Positions 20,534 to 31,253 of a DNA stretch of 64,000 bases are shown piece after piece. A program made the position numbers and the translations under genes. The DNA is from Phytophthora sp. 'mugwort' (lineage: Eukaryota > Oomycota > Peronosporomycetes > Peronosporales > Peronosporaceae), in the NCBI GenBank assembly GCA_033558025.1, contig JAUCEF010000007.1, positions 5,766,001 through 5,830,000 of the forward strand, given 5' to 3'. The notes under the pieces were generated by a model. It was not told where the DNA came from and did not search any database. It saw only the letters and a list, made by a program, of their open reading frames with translations. Numbering within the stretch: position 1 is the first letter of the stretch; every line of letters starts with the position of its first letter.

Positions 20534-22683
20534 CCCTCTAGCCCCGGAATTTTGAGCGGAAGTTACCCTGTATAGTACAGGATAACAAAATGACTTGACT
20601 TTACTATTGCGGAGTTTTTGCAGGGTCACAATCCTTGACGGTAATCTACAGTGCCCAGTACAGGGTAACAATGGCAAGGGTATACGACATCATGTATGCT
20701 CCAGTTCGGGGTGATGGCTTTGTACAGACAAAATGTCAAAATTCAATAAAAACTATCACTCACAGTTGATTGCATTCATTTTGATTTGATTAGACCGTCA
20801 CAGTCTCTTCAACATCGCTAGCCAAACTACTCACTCTATCCGGACTTCCTACACCCGCCGACTCGACGCTTGATCCATCGCCGCTGTCGCAAGCACCGCT
20901 CTCTCCACGCGAACTCAGACGGCCCGTTCCAGATGCAGCGCGCAGCCTGATTGTCTTAAGCCCTGGGGGAATGTTAGCATTACAGCGCCAGAGATCGTGC
21001 CATATTTGGCTGCAGGTGGCTGAGTTGTCGCCGCCAGGGGTCGTGCTGCCGCATCTTCTGGCATAAATAGATCTTCCCCCTTGGCGCTTGTGCTGTCGTC
21101 CGCCACCCCACTTGACCTCGCTTTGGTACACTTGACGCAGTAGAAGGGTGTCTCCCACGGGTTCTTTCCTGGTCTGAACAATGAGCATGCCTTGCAGCCG
21201 TACTGTCGACGCTTCTTCGATTCCATTTCCATTCTTGCCACGTGTCACGCGATATAGGTCGACTTGTTTCGTCGTATGCCGCGAAAGAAGTGCGTATCCA
21301 GGCGTCGGCGAGGCGGGCACTGGAGTGTCGGTCAGCGCTGCGACAGACAAGTCGCCCTCGAAATCTGCAGCTCCCACACTTAGCAGCGCCAGCTGCATCA
21401 AACGCATAAACTCTGCATGTGTCGGAGCGGCCTTCCCCCGTGTGCGTTCAGCTTGTACACGTCGATAGATGATGTATGCGTTGACCATCGCCATGTCAAC
21501 GAGGCATAGGAACACAGTGTGGTAGTACTTCCGCATTTCATTGCACTCTGCAGAATACAGAACATAAGTGCTCAAGTCAGCCGCAAGACCAGGGATAATA
21601 CAGGATAACTGACCACTGAAACAAAATACCTGGATTGAGTATGTCTGCAAGCGCAGTTGATCATGTACGTCTGCACCTCCCATGCCATCTTGGTAGTCCT
21701 TCACAAGTTGGGGCGCTGGAACGTCGACCAGTGTAGCCCCCGCTCGGCGCGACAACGAAAGTGACTTGTGTGCTGCACCCCGTCGCGATGAAATGCACGG
21801 GCCGGTTATCCATCCAGGATACAGCTATCATGCTGGGCTCAACTTGGATCTTGCAATCCGGTACGACCCTCTCGCCATGGACTTCGGCCGCTTTGCTTGC
21901 TTGTAAAGGATGGCTTTGCAGTAGCCACGTCGGTTCGTCTGAATTGTACCGACATGGTAGAGTCCATGCTGCAGGAGAATGGACGACAGCAACAAACTTG
22001 AGTAGACTTGGCGAGTGGCTTGGTTGCAGACTTGGCGGGATATTGAGCGGGAGACTTCGCGGGGGCTCGCAAAGGAGGGTTTGCGGGCTGACACTCCACA
22101 GGGCCAGGGAACGACACTGAAGCAGACGCTTATCGCTTAGCAGGAGGCGCCTGTCATACAACACTAGTTCAAAGTTAGTAAGTTGGGTGGAGATATCGCA
22201 TACATGCCCACATGCGTACCGTACGTTGCCTGGCACGTGTTGCCAAACTTCGTCGGCTCCATCGAAATAGTCAACAAGATGCGTTGTGTTTGGGCGTTTC
22301 TCCCAGCCTTCAGGGGTAAGGTAGCAATTCCCAGTAGCAAGTCCTTTTGGGCGCTCGAACTGCCACCCGAGTTTCTTCAGTTTGGTCCACAGATTGGACC
22401 AGGTAAGCGGCCGGATATGCCGTCGTTTTCCCATTGCGACCTTCTGCTGCTCTGGCTTCCGTCCGTCTGATTCGCAAATGGCGCGAAAACTGCGAGCGCG
22501 CGCAACTCCCTAAATCTAGGAAAAGCATGGCCACGAATAATCAGCTCGAGGTTAGCAACATCGCTGCCCGAAGTTGGAACTTACCGATTTACTTAAAGTT
22601 TGTATGTACTGACTTGATTTAAGTATGCGCATAATTTGCATGATTATTTATCCTGTAGAATACAGGCGGCGGGGCTAGAGGGG
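20534..22683 (-). mobile_element. piggyBac-type DNA transposon, decayed copy 1
   Basis: The ends form short inverted repeats: left CCCTCTAGCCCCG (20534-20546) and right CGGGGCTAGAGGGG (22670-22683). The right end is followed by TTAA (22684-22687), the piggyBac target; the left flank reads GTAA, one base off. Close to each end are CCTGTA...TACAGG palindromes (for example about 20564-20584 and 22650-22666), also present in the second piggyBac copy at 60.9 kb. Inside is a frameshifted piggyBac transposase on the minus strand. Confidence 0.85.
20790..22434 (-). pseudogene. piggyBac (DDE_Tnp_1_7-like) transposase, frameshifted and internally deleted
   Basis: Two overlapping minus frames carry the family blocks. 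The upstream frame (22434-21661) starts MGKRRHIRPLTWSNLW and includes KGLATGNCYLTPEGWEKRP, then VSWMDNRPVHFIATGC, the third-Asp box of piggyBac, with Asp retained. The downstream frame (21755-20790) has VPAPQLVKDYQDGMGGADVHD, YYHTVFLCLVDMAMVNAYI and, in a shifted frame, the C-terminal cysteine motif CKAC...YCVKC. The segment carrying the first two catalytic Asp residues is deleted or scrambled near 22000-22170. An unexpected ~60 bp insertion after RLQTYSIQ at about 21570-21630 begins GT and could be an intron. Confidence 0.85.
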
Positions 22684-22840
22684 TTAATCAACGTGGGAAG
22701 GCCTGGACACGTTCGACACCGTTCTCTGCTGTCGATACTTCCTGGTGGGTTTTTGAATCGCTTTCTTTGTTGTGCATACCTGGAACTTATCGATGTGTCC
22801 TCTCTGTATTTCATTTTACTTTTCAGTTTTTATAGTTCCG

Positions 22841-24232
22841 TCATGGCTTTTGTGATTCCAGTCGTGACACGTACACACTTCGGTGGCGGCCGTATCGGAG
22901 GTCCCACAGCGTGAACCCCACCGCAGCAGCGAGAACCGTGGCGACGGAGAAGAACACGAGCCCTTCGAACTGCCTCGGATCGTGAAAGACGACGCCCATC
23001 ACTTGAATGAGCATGTAGAACAATTGATACGTCGCCGTCTGCATGGCGTTGATAGCACCGCGGCGGCTCGGCTCGATCCACTCTTGCATAAGTTGTGTCT
23101 CCGCGAGATCGGCAGTCCAGAGCCACATTCTCGCGCCAACCATGCAACATAGCATAACGTAGTCCGATAAGCGCGACTCACCAACGAGCAAGAACGCCAC
23201 CAGTACGGGTGCCAAACACAACCAGAACAGCCAGATACTTAAGACTGCAACACGTTCAAGCCGCGAAATGCTGCGTCTGAAGCACGGGAACAGCACGGTG
23301 CCCAAAAGCCCGAACACGGCACCTGCGCCACGGCTGGAGCCCAGCAACGAGTCGGGTACACCCCGCCATTTGAGGTACGCGGTGTTCAACGAGCCATTGT
23401 CCAAGATAGTCATGTACAGTGCGCAATACGAAAAGCTCAGCAGGAAAATAGGGTGCCTCGAGTAGCTCCTCCAAATTTCAGCATAACGATACAGCATAGA
23501 TTGGCAGCCTGCTGGGGTTTGCTGCTGCTGTTCCTCTTCGATTTTCGGAGGCCCCGAATCTTCCTCTTTAATAGCAAGCTCAGGTACAAGTTTGTAGATA
23601 TCTCGCGTCATGAAGTACTCGAGTGGCGTAGAGAGACCGTTCCAGATAGCCACCGTCGACGCGCCAATCATAGCGCGCATGGTAGGATCGCGACCAGCAA
23701 AATCCATGATCACGCCGAATGCTAGGGGCCCCAGCAGCTTGCACGCGAGATCGATGCGCCGAAGTACAGTATTGAGGCTCGCTAGTGCAGCCGAGCGTTC
23801 CACTCCACTGCTTTGCGCGATAACGACGACCCAGTCGCGCTCAATGCCTAGTGTCTGTGCCTCGCTGAGAACCTGGCCCACACCACCGCAGATGAGCGTG
23901 CCTACATACAGCAGCATCAACGGCCATGTCCACACCGGTTTGTGAACTCCATCCGCGTCTGTCAACAGCAGCATCGCTCCAAGCAACGCAGTGCTAGCAA
24001 TAATGTTGACATTCTCTAGCAGGATAGCAAGACGCATTGCCTTCCAACGGTTTGCAGCATCGAGTTGTCTCCCCACTGAAGGAATCGCGACGAGACACGT
24101 GGCGTACATGACGAGCGCGAAGAATGCGCCAGGTAGCAAAGTGTCTACGAAGATTTCCATGAAGAGGATCGGCACGGCAAACTCCCACATGCGGTCACCC
24201 TGCAGCAGACCGCACTCAGCCCGACAAGACAT
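22841..24232 (-). CDS. ferroportin-family (SLC40A1-like) iron exporter
   Basis: The 463-codon open frame begins near the hallmark GDRMWEFAVPILFMEIF and continues through about ten hydrophobic segments, with NRWKAMRLAILLENVNI matching the conserved cytoplasmic loop after TM2 of ferroportins, and SGVERSAALASLNTVLRRIDLACKLLGPLAFG matching the TM4-5 region. A long acidic/Gln-rich loop (about residues 215-240) lies mid-protein, as in ferroportins. Ferroportins export Fe(II) across plasma or organelle membranes. The ATG at 24232 is doubtful because family members have a first membrane segment before GDRMW; CTGCAG just before GGTGACCGC is a plausible 3' splice site, so an upstream exon is likely. 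The tail ends with YVSRLESQKP. Confidence 0.85.
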   Translation of the reverse strand: MSCRAECGLLQGDRMWEFAVPILFMEIFVDTLLPGAFFALVMYATCLVAIPSVGRQLDAANRWKAMRLAILLENVNIIASTALLGAMLLLTDADGVHKPVWTWPLMLLYVGTLICGGVGQVLSEAQTLGIERDWVVVIAQSSGVERSAALASLNTVLRRIDLACKLLGPLAFGVIMDFAGRDPTMRAMIGASTVAIWNGLSTPLEYFMTRDIYKLVPELAIKEEDSGPPKIEEEQQQQTPAGCQSMLYRYAEIWRSYSRHPIFLLSFSYCALYMTILDNGSLNTAYLKWRGVPDSLLGSSRGAGAVFGLLGTVLFPCFRRSISRLERVAVLSIWLFWLCLAPVLVAFLLVGESRLSDYVMLCCMVGARMWLWTADLAETQLMQEWIEPSRRGAINAMQTATYQLFYMLIQVMGVVFHDPRQFEGLVFFSVATVLAAAVGFTLWDLRYGRHRSVYVSRLESQKP

Positions 24233-24830
24233 CCTTGTTTCCTCGAGCTAACAGCAGCACGTACGTACCCACGCAGACAGCAAATGCCCGGCATACAGGT
24301 ACGTCAACACCCGTCGAGGCTGCTTCCGTAACCGGGAGTCGTATCCCGCCTGCTCTTCTCTTCTGCAAACCCAAATACATGACAAAAAAGTTAATCACCA
24401 TCCCGTGGCCTGGATCACTTTATCGGCCCGCGGATGTACTTGCAGCAAGCAGGTCTTCTCATGCTCTTCTGCCTCGCGATTGTCCACTCGAGCCGCATAG
24501 AGGCAGCCTATGATCGGTATTAGCGTCGACGTGCCGATGATTAGCATCACAATGCTGCTGGATCGTGCCGCGAGGCACGCACTCTCCACGTTCATCAGGC
24601 AGGCTGCGCATCATAAAAAATTGAGCATCTGCGGTCGTGAGTAGCTCAAATACGCGGTCTTGCCCGCACCTGTGCCATCCAGAGCAAGAAGCAGGCTGGC
24701 GACGCCGACTGACACGCAGGCGAACACCGTCGGCTCCATCGCGTGTGGATGTTTATCTGAATTTGATTGGATACATTTTTTTAGGCACTTCAAATAATTG
24801 TCAAACATCACAATTGAACTTTCGGTCATT
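24233..24830 (-). other. possible upstream exon(s) of the ferroportin gene or a small membrane-protein relic
   Basis: Minus-strand frames here encode MEPTVFACVSVGVASLLLAL (signal-peptide-like), SSIVMLIIGTSTLIPIIGCL (a membrane segment), an acidic VDNREAEEHEKT stretch and VPVCRAFAVCVGTYVLLLAR (another hydrophobic segment) immediately upstream of the ferroportin body. Stops and frame changes separate the pieces. They may be exons with ~60-70 bp introns, since GT...AG candidates exist around 24262-24191, or a decayed neighbour. No family was recognised for the 24395-24830 part. Confidence 0.35.
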
Positions 24831-25226
24831 GTAGTTAAAAAGTGTAATTTAAATCATGTTTTTAAATCATATAAAATAATTGTATTGCGACTCAAACTTC
24901 ACAATTGAACCAAGCCTGGTACGACCTTTGGCCACAAGTTCCCCTGTTTTGAAATATCGGGCGGCCGGATAGCGAAGAGCCCGCTATTATATGAGCTCAG
25001 GCTAACGACATTTTCTCTTTCTTTTCCTGCTCCGGTGAAGACTCCCGGTCACACGACTTCCAAAAGTGGAAACGCAGGCAAATGTGGTACGCCGGCACTC
25101 TCATGTGTTAAATGCTGACCTCGCAAAAAGGAACTCGAACGAAACTAATAAGCAAAAGGTTGGAAGATGCTCGTGACCGCTACATGCCGCAAAAGGTCGT
25201 TCTCTAGCCGAGAACCCTTGCGCTAC

Positions 25227-27932
25227 CTACGCACTCATTTGCTGCAAGTTCGCGCTCAGATCTTCCAGCAGCACCTTCGTATCGTCGATGAGCTGCGTCT
25301 CAGCGCGCAGGACGTCGTAACACATCTTCTTCTTCTCATTCGACAACACCGAGGAACTACCGGTAGCGCTGAGAGGACTGATGCTATGCCAACCTGAGGG
25401 CGATGCCGAGGGTACTGCGCTCTCCAGTGACCGCACCGCGCGCTGGCCCTGCACCGTCAACGCCGCTACTCGAGGCTTCATGCGTCGTACCTCCACAGCC
25501 ATCAGCTCGAGCTCACTCTTAAATTCGCGCTCAGCACGTGAGAGATGCGGCTGGTTCTCTTTCACTGCCTGCAAAACTGCTGCCGCACGCTTACTCAGGT
25601 TCTGTTGCACGGCTACAGCGCGCTCCATCTTCTCTTGTAGCTTCTTCATCGACACACTAGCATTATCCGCATTATTCTGCACAGCTAGCACCTTTTCAGC
25701 CTGTGTCTTAATCATCGTAGCGTGTAACTGCAGACGATCACGCATAAGCTGATCCATCTCGTCAATATACTCCACGTCCTCATATAAAATCTTCACTCGC
25801 TCCAGCACAAAGGCAAGAACCGCGTCATCCACCTCGTGCATCAGAGTGCTGCCGGTTACCCTCGTTCCACGTGCGCTAAGTGCCTCTAATTTCTCCTCAA
25901 CAATATCTCCGAATGGCCGGATTCCGCCGTCACGTGAGTTGCTACTGGATGCCGCCAAAGGGGCCTGCGACTTAGACGATGCCATCGATGCTAACGTGCC
26001 AGGCAATGTCTTGTGCAGAGGGTTGCGTTCTGTACTAGCATTGCTGCTGTGCACGAGTACCCCTTTGAGCAGCTCACTAGACGCGGCACTAACATTCACG
26101 ACTTCAAAGCTGCCAGATGCCAGACGCAGTAACAGCAGGTGTCCAAAGTTAACATTCTTCACAACACGAGCGCCAACAACATTTGATACCGCAACATTGG
26201 CAGACGACGACGCGAGAGCACCGCTCGGCGTTACGCTGAAAATGTGGCGAACGGAGCTCTTTGGGAGCGTTGTGAATTGCTTACCCGAAGCGAGAGCAAA
26301 TACCCAGCTCACATTGATCACATGCACGCCCGTCGAATGCAGACAATAGATTAGTCGCGGGTCAGCAGGGTCTCGCTCAAGCACGGCCTTGCCCCCTGAG
26401 TCGTCAATACCCAAGTTGAGGCACTCGAGCAACAGCGCCGGCAGCTTGCGTACTGCACTGGCAGTAGCCGCTTGACGATTGCTTCGCCATTGCGGCCGAA
26501 TAGGAGTGTCCAGTAGAACCAGCTCCACGTGGCCCGATGTGAACGTACGCATCAGGAAAGGGGACGCACTTATAGGGCGCTTATCCACAAAATTGCGCGA
26601 GGCATGCGGCACCACAAGCAACGAGGTCGCAGAGGAGCCCCCTGCCACGTGGTTCTTGCCTTCCACAACCGATGCCGGAGTCACCTCCACAGGTCCTTGC
26701 AGGGCAAGCGGCCATGTGTTCGGTGAAATGCCGCTCATGTGAGGGCTCAGATAGCAGAACGTATCCGCATTAGTCTTGTCATTTCCGGTTGGTGGGGGTT
26801 GTGCGTGTCTACCAAAACGCGGGCTGCTGCGCCGCGTCGGGGTAGAGGCCAGCGCCCAACCTTCTTGCAGCCAGTACTTCTGCGACTTGAGCTCGAGTAG
26901 GCGGGATTGTAGTCCATTTCCGCTGCCGGAGGCTTCCATCTTCTGTTTACAAACGGTGATCTGCGCGTCCACCTCGGTGCCCAAAATCTGAAGGAACGTT
27001 TTGCTAGCGCAGCAATCATACGGCACCAATGGGCAAAGCGCGTACACAGCGCCGTCCGAACGCAGCACGTAGCATGTGAACGCGTCCCAAATCTGCGCTG
27101 CCTGCGTCTGCGCTGCCTGCTGCTGCTGGAGTTGAATTGAAGCACCAAAGCAGAAGCACGTTGAAAAAGCTCCCGTGGCGCGAGCCTTGCTGGGGAAGTC
27201 CAGTCGATGACGCTGTTCGGGCTTGGATACATCCTGCTGTGTGTTGAACACCTCAATTTCCTCCGCGTCTGAGAGCACCACAAGATGCGTGTCGCTCAAC
27301 GGATGCCACTCCGCGTGACGCACATTGGTGAAGTAGCCTACCGCCCTCACTGACGCCACCAGCTGTTCGCGCGACACGAAGGCCACGCGCTTGCCTGGAG
27401 CTGCGCGACGCTTGACCTGTTCCGCAATGCTGTCCTGGTCCTTGAGCTCGTCCCCCTTAAGCGTGACCTCCTGTTCGCTGCCGTCCTCGAACCTCACGAG
27501 GAACCTCTGCATGCTGTCTTCATCCGTCCGGCGCTGCAGACTTTGCGGTTTATGCTTGCTCTCCACAGGCAGCCGCAGCACCTTGATCCAGCTCTTGGCC
27601 AGCAGCAGCGCCTGCGAACCGCTGGCGTTGAGCTTAATCTGCTCTACCTCTGCCGCCTCATGAGGCAGCAGCGGCGGGTCCAGCGCCACGTGTCTCATCA
27701 ATTGCTCTTTGGTCTTGTCCGCCTGTTTGGCTTGGCTCTGGTGGAACACATTGACCAGGAAGAGCTTACCGCCATCGCCCCAGAGGGCTGAGCCGCCATC
27801 GCGCACGTCGAAGGTCTGTAGGTGTGCGGCCGTGCGTAGGTCCGCGTATGTGGGGGGAGGCACGGAGCCGCACAGCTGCAGGTTGGCGCGCAGCGCCCAG
27901 TCGTCCCCGGAGGAGACGTCGCGCGTAGTCAT
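25227..27932 (-). CDS. nucleoporin Nup88-like
   Basis: From the ATG at 27932 (MTTRDVSSGDDW) the frame gives 901 residues; an in-frame ATG 69 bp upstream (28001) would add a leader of no clear use. The first ~540 residues read like a beta-propeller: SALWGDGGKLFLVNVF near the start, NVRHAEWHPLSDTHLVVLSD around 200-240, LIYCLHSTGVHVINVSWV around 530. The C-terminal third is coiled coil, with SRAEREFKSELELMAVEVRR matching the Nup88 C-terminal signature and DTKVLLEDLSANLQQMSA at the end. Nup88 sits on the cytoplasmic face of the nuclear pore with Nup214 and takes part in export. Human Nup88 is about 740 residues, so this one is longer because of Gln-rich and Ser-rich insertions. Intronless and apparently intact. 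Confidence 0.87.
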   Translation of the reverse strand: MTTRDVSSGDDWALRANLQLCGSVPPPTYADLRTAAHLQTFDVRDGGSALWGDGGKLFLVNVFHQSQAKQADKTKEQLMRHVALDPPLLPHEAAEVEQIKLNASGSQALLLAKSWIKVLRLPVESKHKPQSLQRRTDEDSMQRFLVRFEDGSEQEVTLKGDELKDQDSIAEQVKRRAAPGKRVAFVSREQLVASVRAVGYFTNVRHAEWHPLSDTHLVVLSDAEEIEVFNTQQDVSKPEQRHRLDFPSKARATGAFSTCFCFGASIQLQQQQAAQTQAAQIWDAFTCYVLRSDGAVYALCPLVPYDCCASKTFLQILGTEVDAQITVCKQKMEASGSGNGLQSRLLELKSQKYWLQEGWALASTPTRRSSPRFGRHAQPPPTGNDKTNADTFCYLSPHMSGISPNTWPLALQGPVEVTPASVVEGKNHVAGGSSATSLLVVPHASRNFVDKRPISASPFLMRTFTSGHVELVLLDTPIRPQWRSNRQAATASAVRKLPALLLECLNLGIDDSGGKAVLERDPADPRLIYCLHSTGVHVINVSWVFALASGKQFTTLPKSSVRHIFSVTPSGALASSSANVAVSNVVGARVVKNVNFGHLLLLRLASGSFEVVNVSAASSELLKGVLVHSSNASTERNPLHKTLPGTLASMASSKSQAPLAASSSNSRDGGIRPFGDIVEEKLEALSARGTRVTGSTLMHEVDDAVLAFVLERVKILYEDVEYIDEMDQLMRDRLQLHATMIKTQAEKVLAVQNNADNASVSMKKLQEKMERAVAVQQNLSKRAAAVLQAVKENQPHLSRAEREFKSELELMAVEVRRMKPRVAALTVQGQRAVRSLESAVPSASPSGWHSISPLSATGSSSVLSNEKKKMCYDVLRAETQLIDDTKVLLEDLSANLQQMSA

Positions 27933-28322
27933 TATTCTGGCCGTCGGTTGCTTGGCTGGCTTTGGGGGAACCACAAAACATACATAAAGAGTGCCCGACA
28001 ACGGTCTCTTTTGGGATCTGTCCGGATAGATCTCGAACAGAGCAGCATAAAATAATCACATCTAGACACCTCTGTCTATTTTGTGTTTTACATTTGGGCA
28101 GTCCAGATCGCAGCCGAACGATCATTACTCTTCTTGTGGCACTAGGTTGGAGCATAGTGCCGCTGGCGCGCATCGTGCGCATGATTTACTGAGATGACGA
28201 GGACGTCGCTGGTCGACGAGTCCACCAATATGACTTCGTCATGGCAACAGATGGGAGCTGCATTCGGCAGTCTCGTCAACGCGGCATGAGCGCGCTCGCG
28301 AGAGCGGATCTGCCACCAGCCC
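27933..28322. promoter_or_regulatory. short upstream region of the Nup88-like gene
   Basis: About 390 bp separate the Nup88 start from the Copia LTR. The promoter should lie here, but no element could be identified by eye. The insertion of the Copia element sets the outer limit of the native upstream sequence. Confidence 0.4.
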
Positions 28323-28521
28323 TGTGATGACGCACCCTGTGTCATCCGCCGCGCGTTAGAGTAGGGACCATTGTAGCCACATTACAGTTAAAGGACAGAC
28401 TAGTCGCAACAGAAGAAAACCGTAAACACTTGCGTGCCGGGCAAAATACCGTGACAGGACCAGCGTAGTCTGGGGCAGGACGCTCTCTCTCTTGCATTGC
28501 TCACTGAGCTGCAAAAGCTGA

Positions 28522-28562
<41 letters not shown>

Positions 28563-28899
28563 CTGATCCTAAGCCACATCGTTCCGCATTACATATTGAG
28601 TAGTGCATACTAACCATAATATAAACAACCTGCCTTCGTGTTCAGGTGCGCAGCACTATCTTAATTGTTCTCTTCCAACATTGCCGCTCGGCATACAGTC
28701 CTTGGTATCCGCCCTCGTGCCGTGCACACAGGCACGTGGTAGACCTTAGCATGGGGAGGCCGCGTGACCTTACCATAGGGTAGTAAACTGGATGGGGAGA
28801 AACAGGCTAGGTTCCGGCACTGATGTCGGGCTTGACGCTGGTGTCTGCTTGCTGATCGCTCTCCTCCGCTGCTAAGGCACTGGGTTCCAGTATGGGTCA
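28323..28899 (-). repeat. Copia 3' LTR (left side)
   Basis: It is nearly identical to 34934-35512, including the TGATGACGCACCCTG start on the plus strand. It contains a (GA)n microsatellite at 28525-28560, slightly longer than the one in the other LTR. Confidence 0.9.
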
Positions 28900-29289
28900 T
28901 TACACGGTCTCACACTCCCACTTGATTCCGGCGTCGAGGGGCCAAGACGACGCGATCACTCCGCACATATATATGACCCACTGCTAGAACTCCGTGTAGG
29001 CGTAGACGTCGTAACACAACAGGTAAACGGCTCACATAGTCGTAGCACTCCACACTTCCTGCCTTGGCCTTTTCGATCTTCGCAGGTGCAATCGATTCAA
29101 TAGTAGTCCGTGCTGTGGCGCGGCCAGACGAGACTTGTACGTTGCATGCTCGTCCTTTTGTCACTTAGTTGCGGTATACAGCCGCTGTAGTTGAAGCATG
29201 TGCCTCATTCGTAGTATTTGAGGCTGCTATATTGTTGTCCTCGTTCATGATTCGTAGTACTTTCATTGCCTCGCGAAAGCGAGTGAACC

Positions 29290-30002
29290 TCACCGCTTCA
29301 AGTGCCTTATCCTCGGTGCCAATGTGCTGTGTGTCGGGAGACTCAGTTCCACGTTGCGACGCACCATGTGCCGCTTGTTATCAATGCGCTTCGATTTCGA
29401 ATGTTCACCTGGCTTACCAGTCAAACGATAACGATTGTCACGAAACATGAGTGGCACATGATGCTTCCATCGTATTTCTTTGTAGAGGCCAGCAAGCCAT
29501 AGCAGGTATTTCGCCTCTGTCCCACAGTATCGCTGTGCCGCGGGCTGTACCCACTTAGTTTGCAGAGGATTATCCCTATTTCGATCATGGCAATGTACTC
29601 GGCTTCGCACGTGCTCAAAGCGTTGGCCTATGGCTTGCGAGACGCATATGAAACGGCGTTGCCATCTAGTGTAGTCACGTACCGCTAATACTCCGGCGGC
29701 CCACTACATAAATCCGCATCACAATAGGCAGCAAAGTATACACGAGTGTATGACTCCGTGTCCATCACCAGACCGTAATCATACAGGTAGCGCAGCACCA
29801 TCTTGGCTTGAGCATAGTGTGTATGATCGTAGTCAGCTCGGTACTTGCCCAACTGCTGCGTGGCCTGGGCAATATCGGGTCTCAAGGCGCTTACGAGATA
29901 CCGCAGGCCCCCCACTAGTTCTCGGTAAGGCAAGTAGTCCTTAGTCCCCGGCACTACCACCTTCGAGGCCGCTGTTGCTTCAGGTGTAGCACATCGTTGC
30001 AA
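29290..30002 (-). pseudogene. pol: Copia RNase H relic
   Basis: The minus frame 30002-29685 has DYLPYRELVGGLRYLVSALRP and KMVLRYLYDYG, the RT/RNase H connection of Copia, followed by FAAYCDADL (first Asp). The next frame (29618) begins MSTCEAEYIAMIE, matching the S(T/A)xEAEY(I/V)A box with the catalytic Glu. A downstream frame shows RIDNKRHMVRRNVE, the conserved terminal IDxxxHxxR block. Confidence 0.85.
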
Positions 30003-30119
30003 TGCTCCATGTGAAAGCGCTTAAAAACTGCAAGCACGTACTGGCGCTGACAGTAGATGGTCTGTTCGTGCGGCCGGTCAAGCAAATTTTCCACTCCAAT
30101 AAGGTACTTGACTGTGCCC

Positions 30120-30820
30120 ATCGTCGTTAGCTCAAACGTCTCTTACAGCACAGCTGCGATCTGGGTGCACAGGTCACGGGGCCCCAATAGTATTAGGTCG
30201 TCTATGTAGACAGTCAGCCACAACTTAGCTTTATCTCCTTCCTTCAGAATGTAGAGGCCATAGTTCGCGTAAACCCCATCGCAACAAGCTTCGCATGAAG
30301 CGTGCGATTCCAAATGTTTGGCTCCTGCTTCAGGCCGTACATTCTCTTCACCAATCTATAAATGAAACTCGGTCCGTCCACTTGGAAGCCGGGCGGCTGC
30401 TTCATGAAAAAAAGTTCTTCGAAATCTCCATAAAGAAAGGCAGTCTTCACATCATATTGTAGCACCTCCCCCCTTCTCTGCACAGCTTAGTAGGTAGCCG
30501 CACGGATAGTTTCGAACCAGATCACAGGTGCATACGTTCGTTACAGTTGATCCCAAGCTGCTAATTGAATCCATGTATCGTAAGCCGGGCTTTGAATCGC
30601 TCGATCCTTCCTCGCTTGTCGCACTTGACAGCAAAACCCCATCGGCAGGTAATGACCTTGATACTCTTCGCTTCCTTTCGCGGCACATCTTACGGCCCTC
30701 CAATGATTGATGCCCCGCCAGCATGATCGCTCGCCATTGGGGCCAATATTTACTCTCATGAGTTTGCTTGTACGTAATCGGAATCTGTATATCCATGGTA
30801 GCCAGCACGTTGCCCACCAA
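30120..30820 (-). pseudogene. pol: Copia reverse transcriptase relic
   Basis: Minus frame 30483-30244 reads LQYDVKTAFLYGDFEELFFMKQPPGF, then VKRMYGLKQEPNIWN, the diagnostic Copia RT blocks (first catalytic Asp in QYDVKTAFL). The YxDD region falls around 30210-30190, where a shifted minus frame gives VYIDDLILL. Preceding blocks at 30820-30452 are split between frames. Confidence 0.85.
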
Positions 30821-31253
30821 TTAATCCATCAGCCGAACCCTTGGTCGGTGGGGCCGCGATGATCGCTTCAGGCACATCTTAACATGTGAAGGTTATAGCT
30901 TAAAACCGCTGATCGCCTACTCCACCTCTGCTTTCTTTCGCGTACGGCGCTTCCGTCGCTTTCCCACTGCCCTGGGCACCGCAGGGGATGCATCAGCAGG
31001 ATTTGCAGCAGGCACAGCGACGCCACGCTGCGACTCCACACTCTCAGCAGTCGAATGTGAGTCAATCTCTTGCATACTCCCACTGGGTGTCGGCGCAATC
31101 GCTGAAGGGGTGTCAGCACTTGACTCTACTTCAAGCTGCTCGCCTGAGTTTACAACACTCATAGCATCCCATTCTGGTAGGTATGTTTCCATGCTCGTCT
31201 TGAATCGAGTCACTGAAACATTATCAGGTAGTTGATGGTCCCCATCAAGGAAA

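Noticed and set aside
28001..28001. Upstream ATG as the Nup88 start
   Set aside because: The extra 23 residues (MSGTLYVCFVVPPKPAKQPT and so on) look like translated leader; the ATG at 27932 gives a more typical acidic, hydrophilic start.
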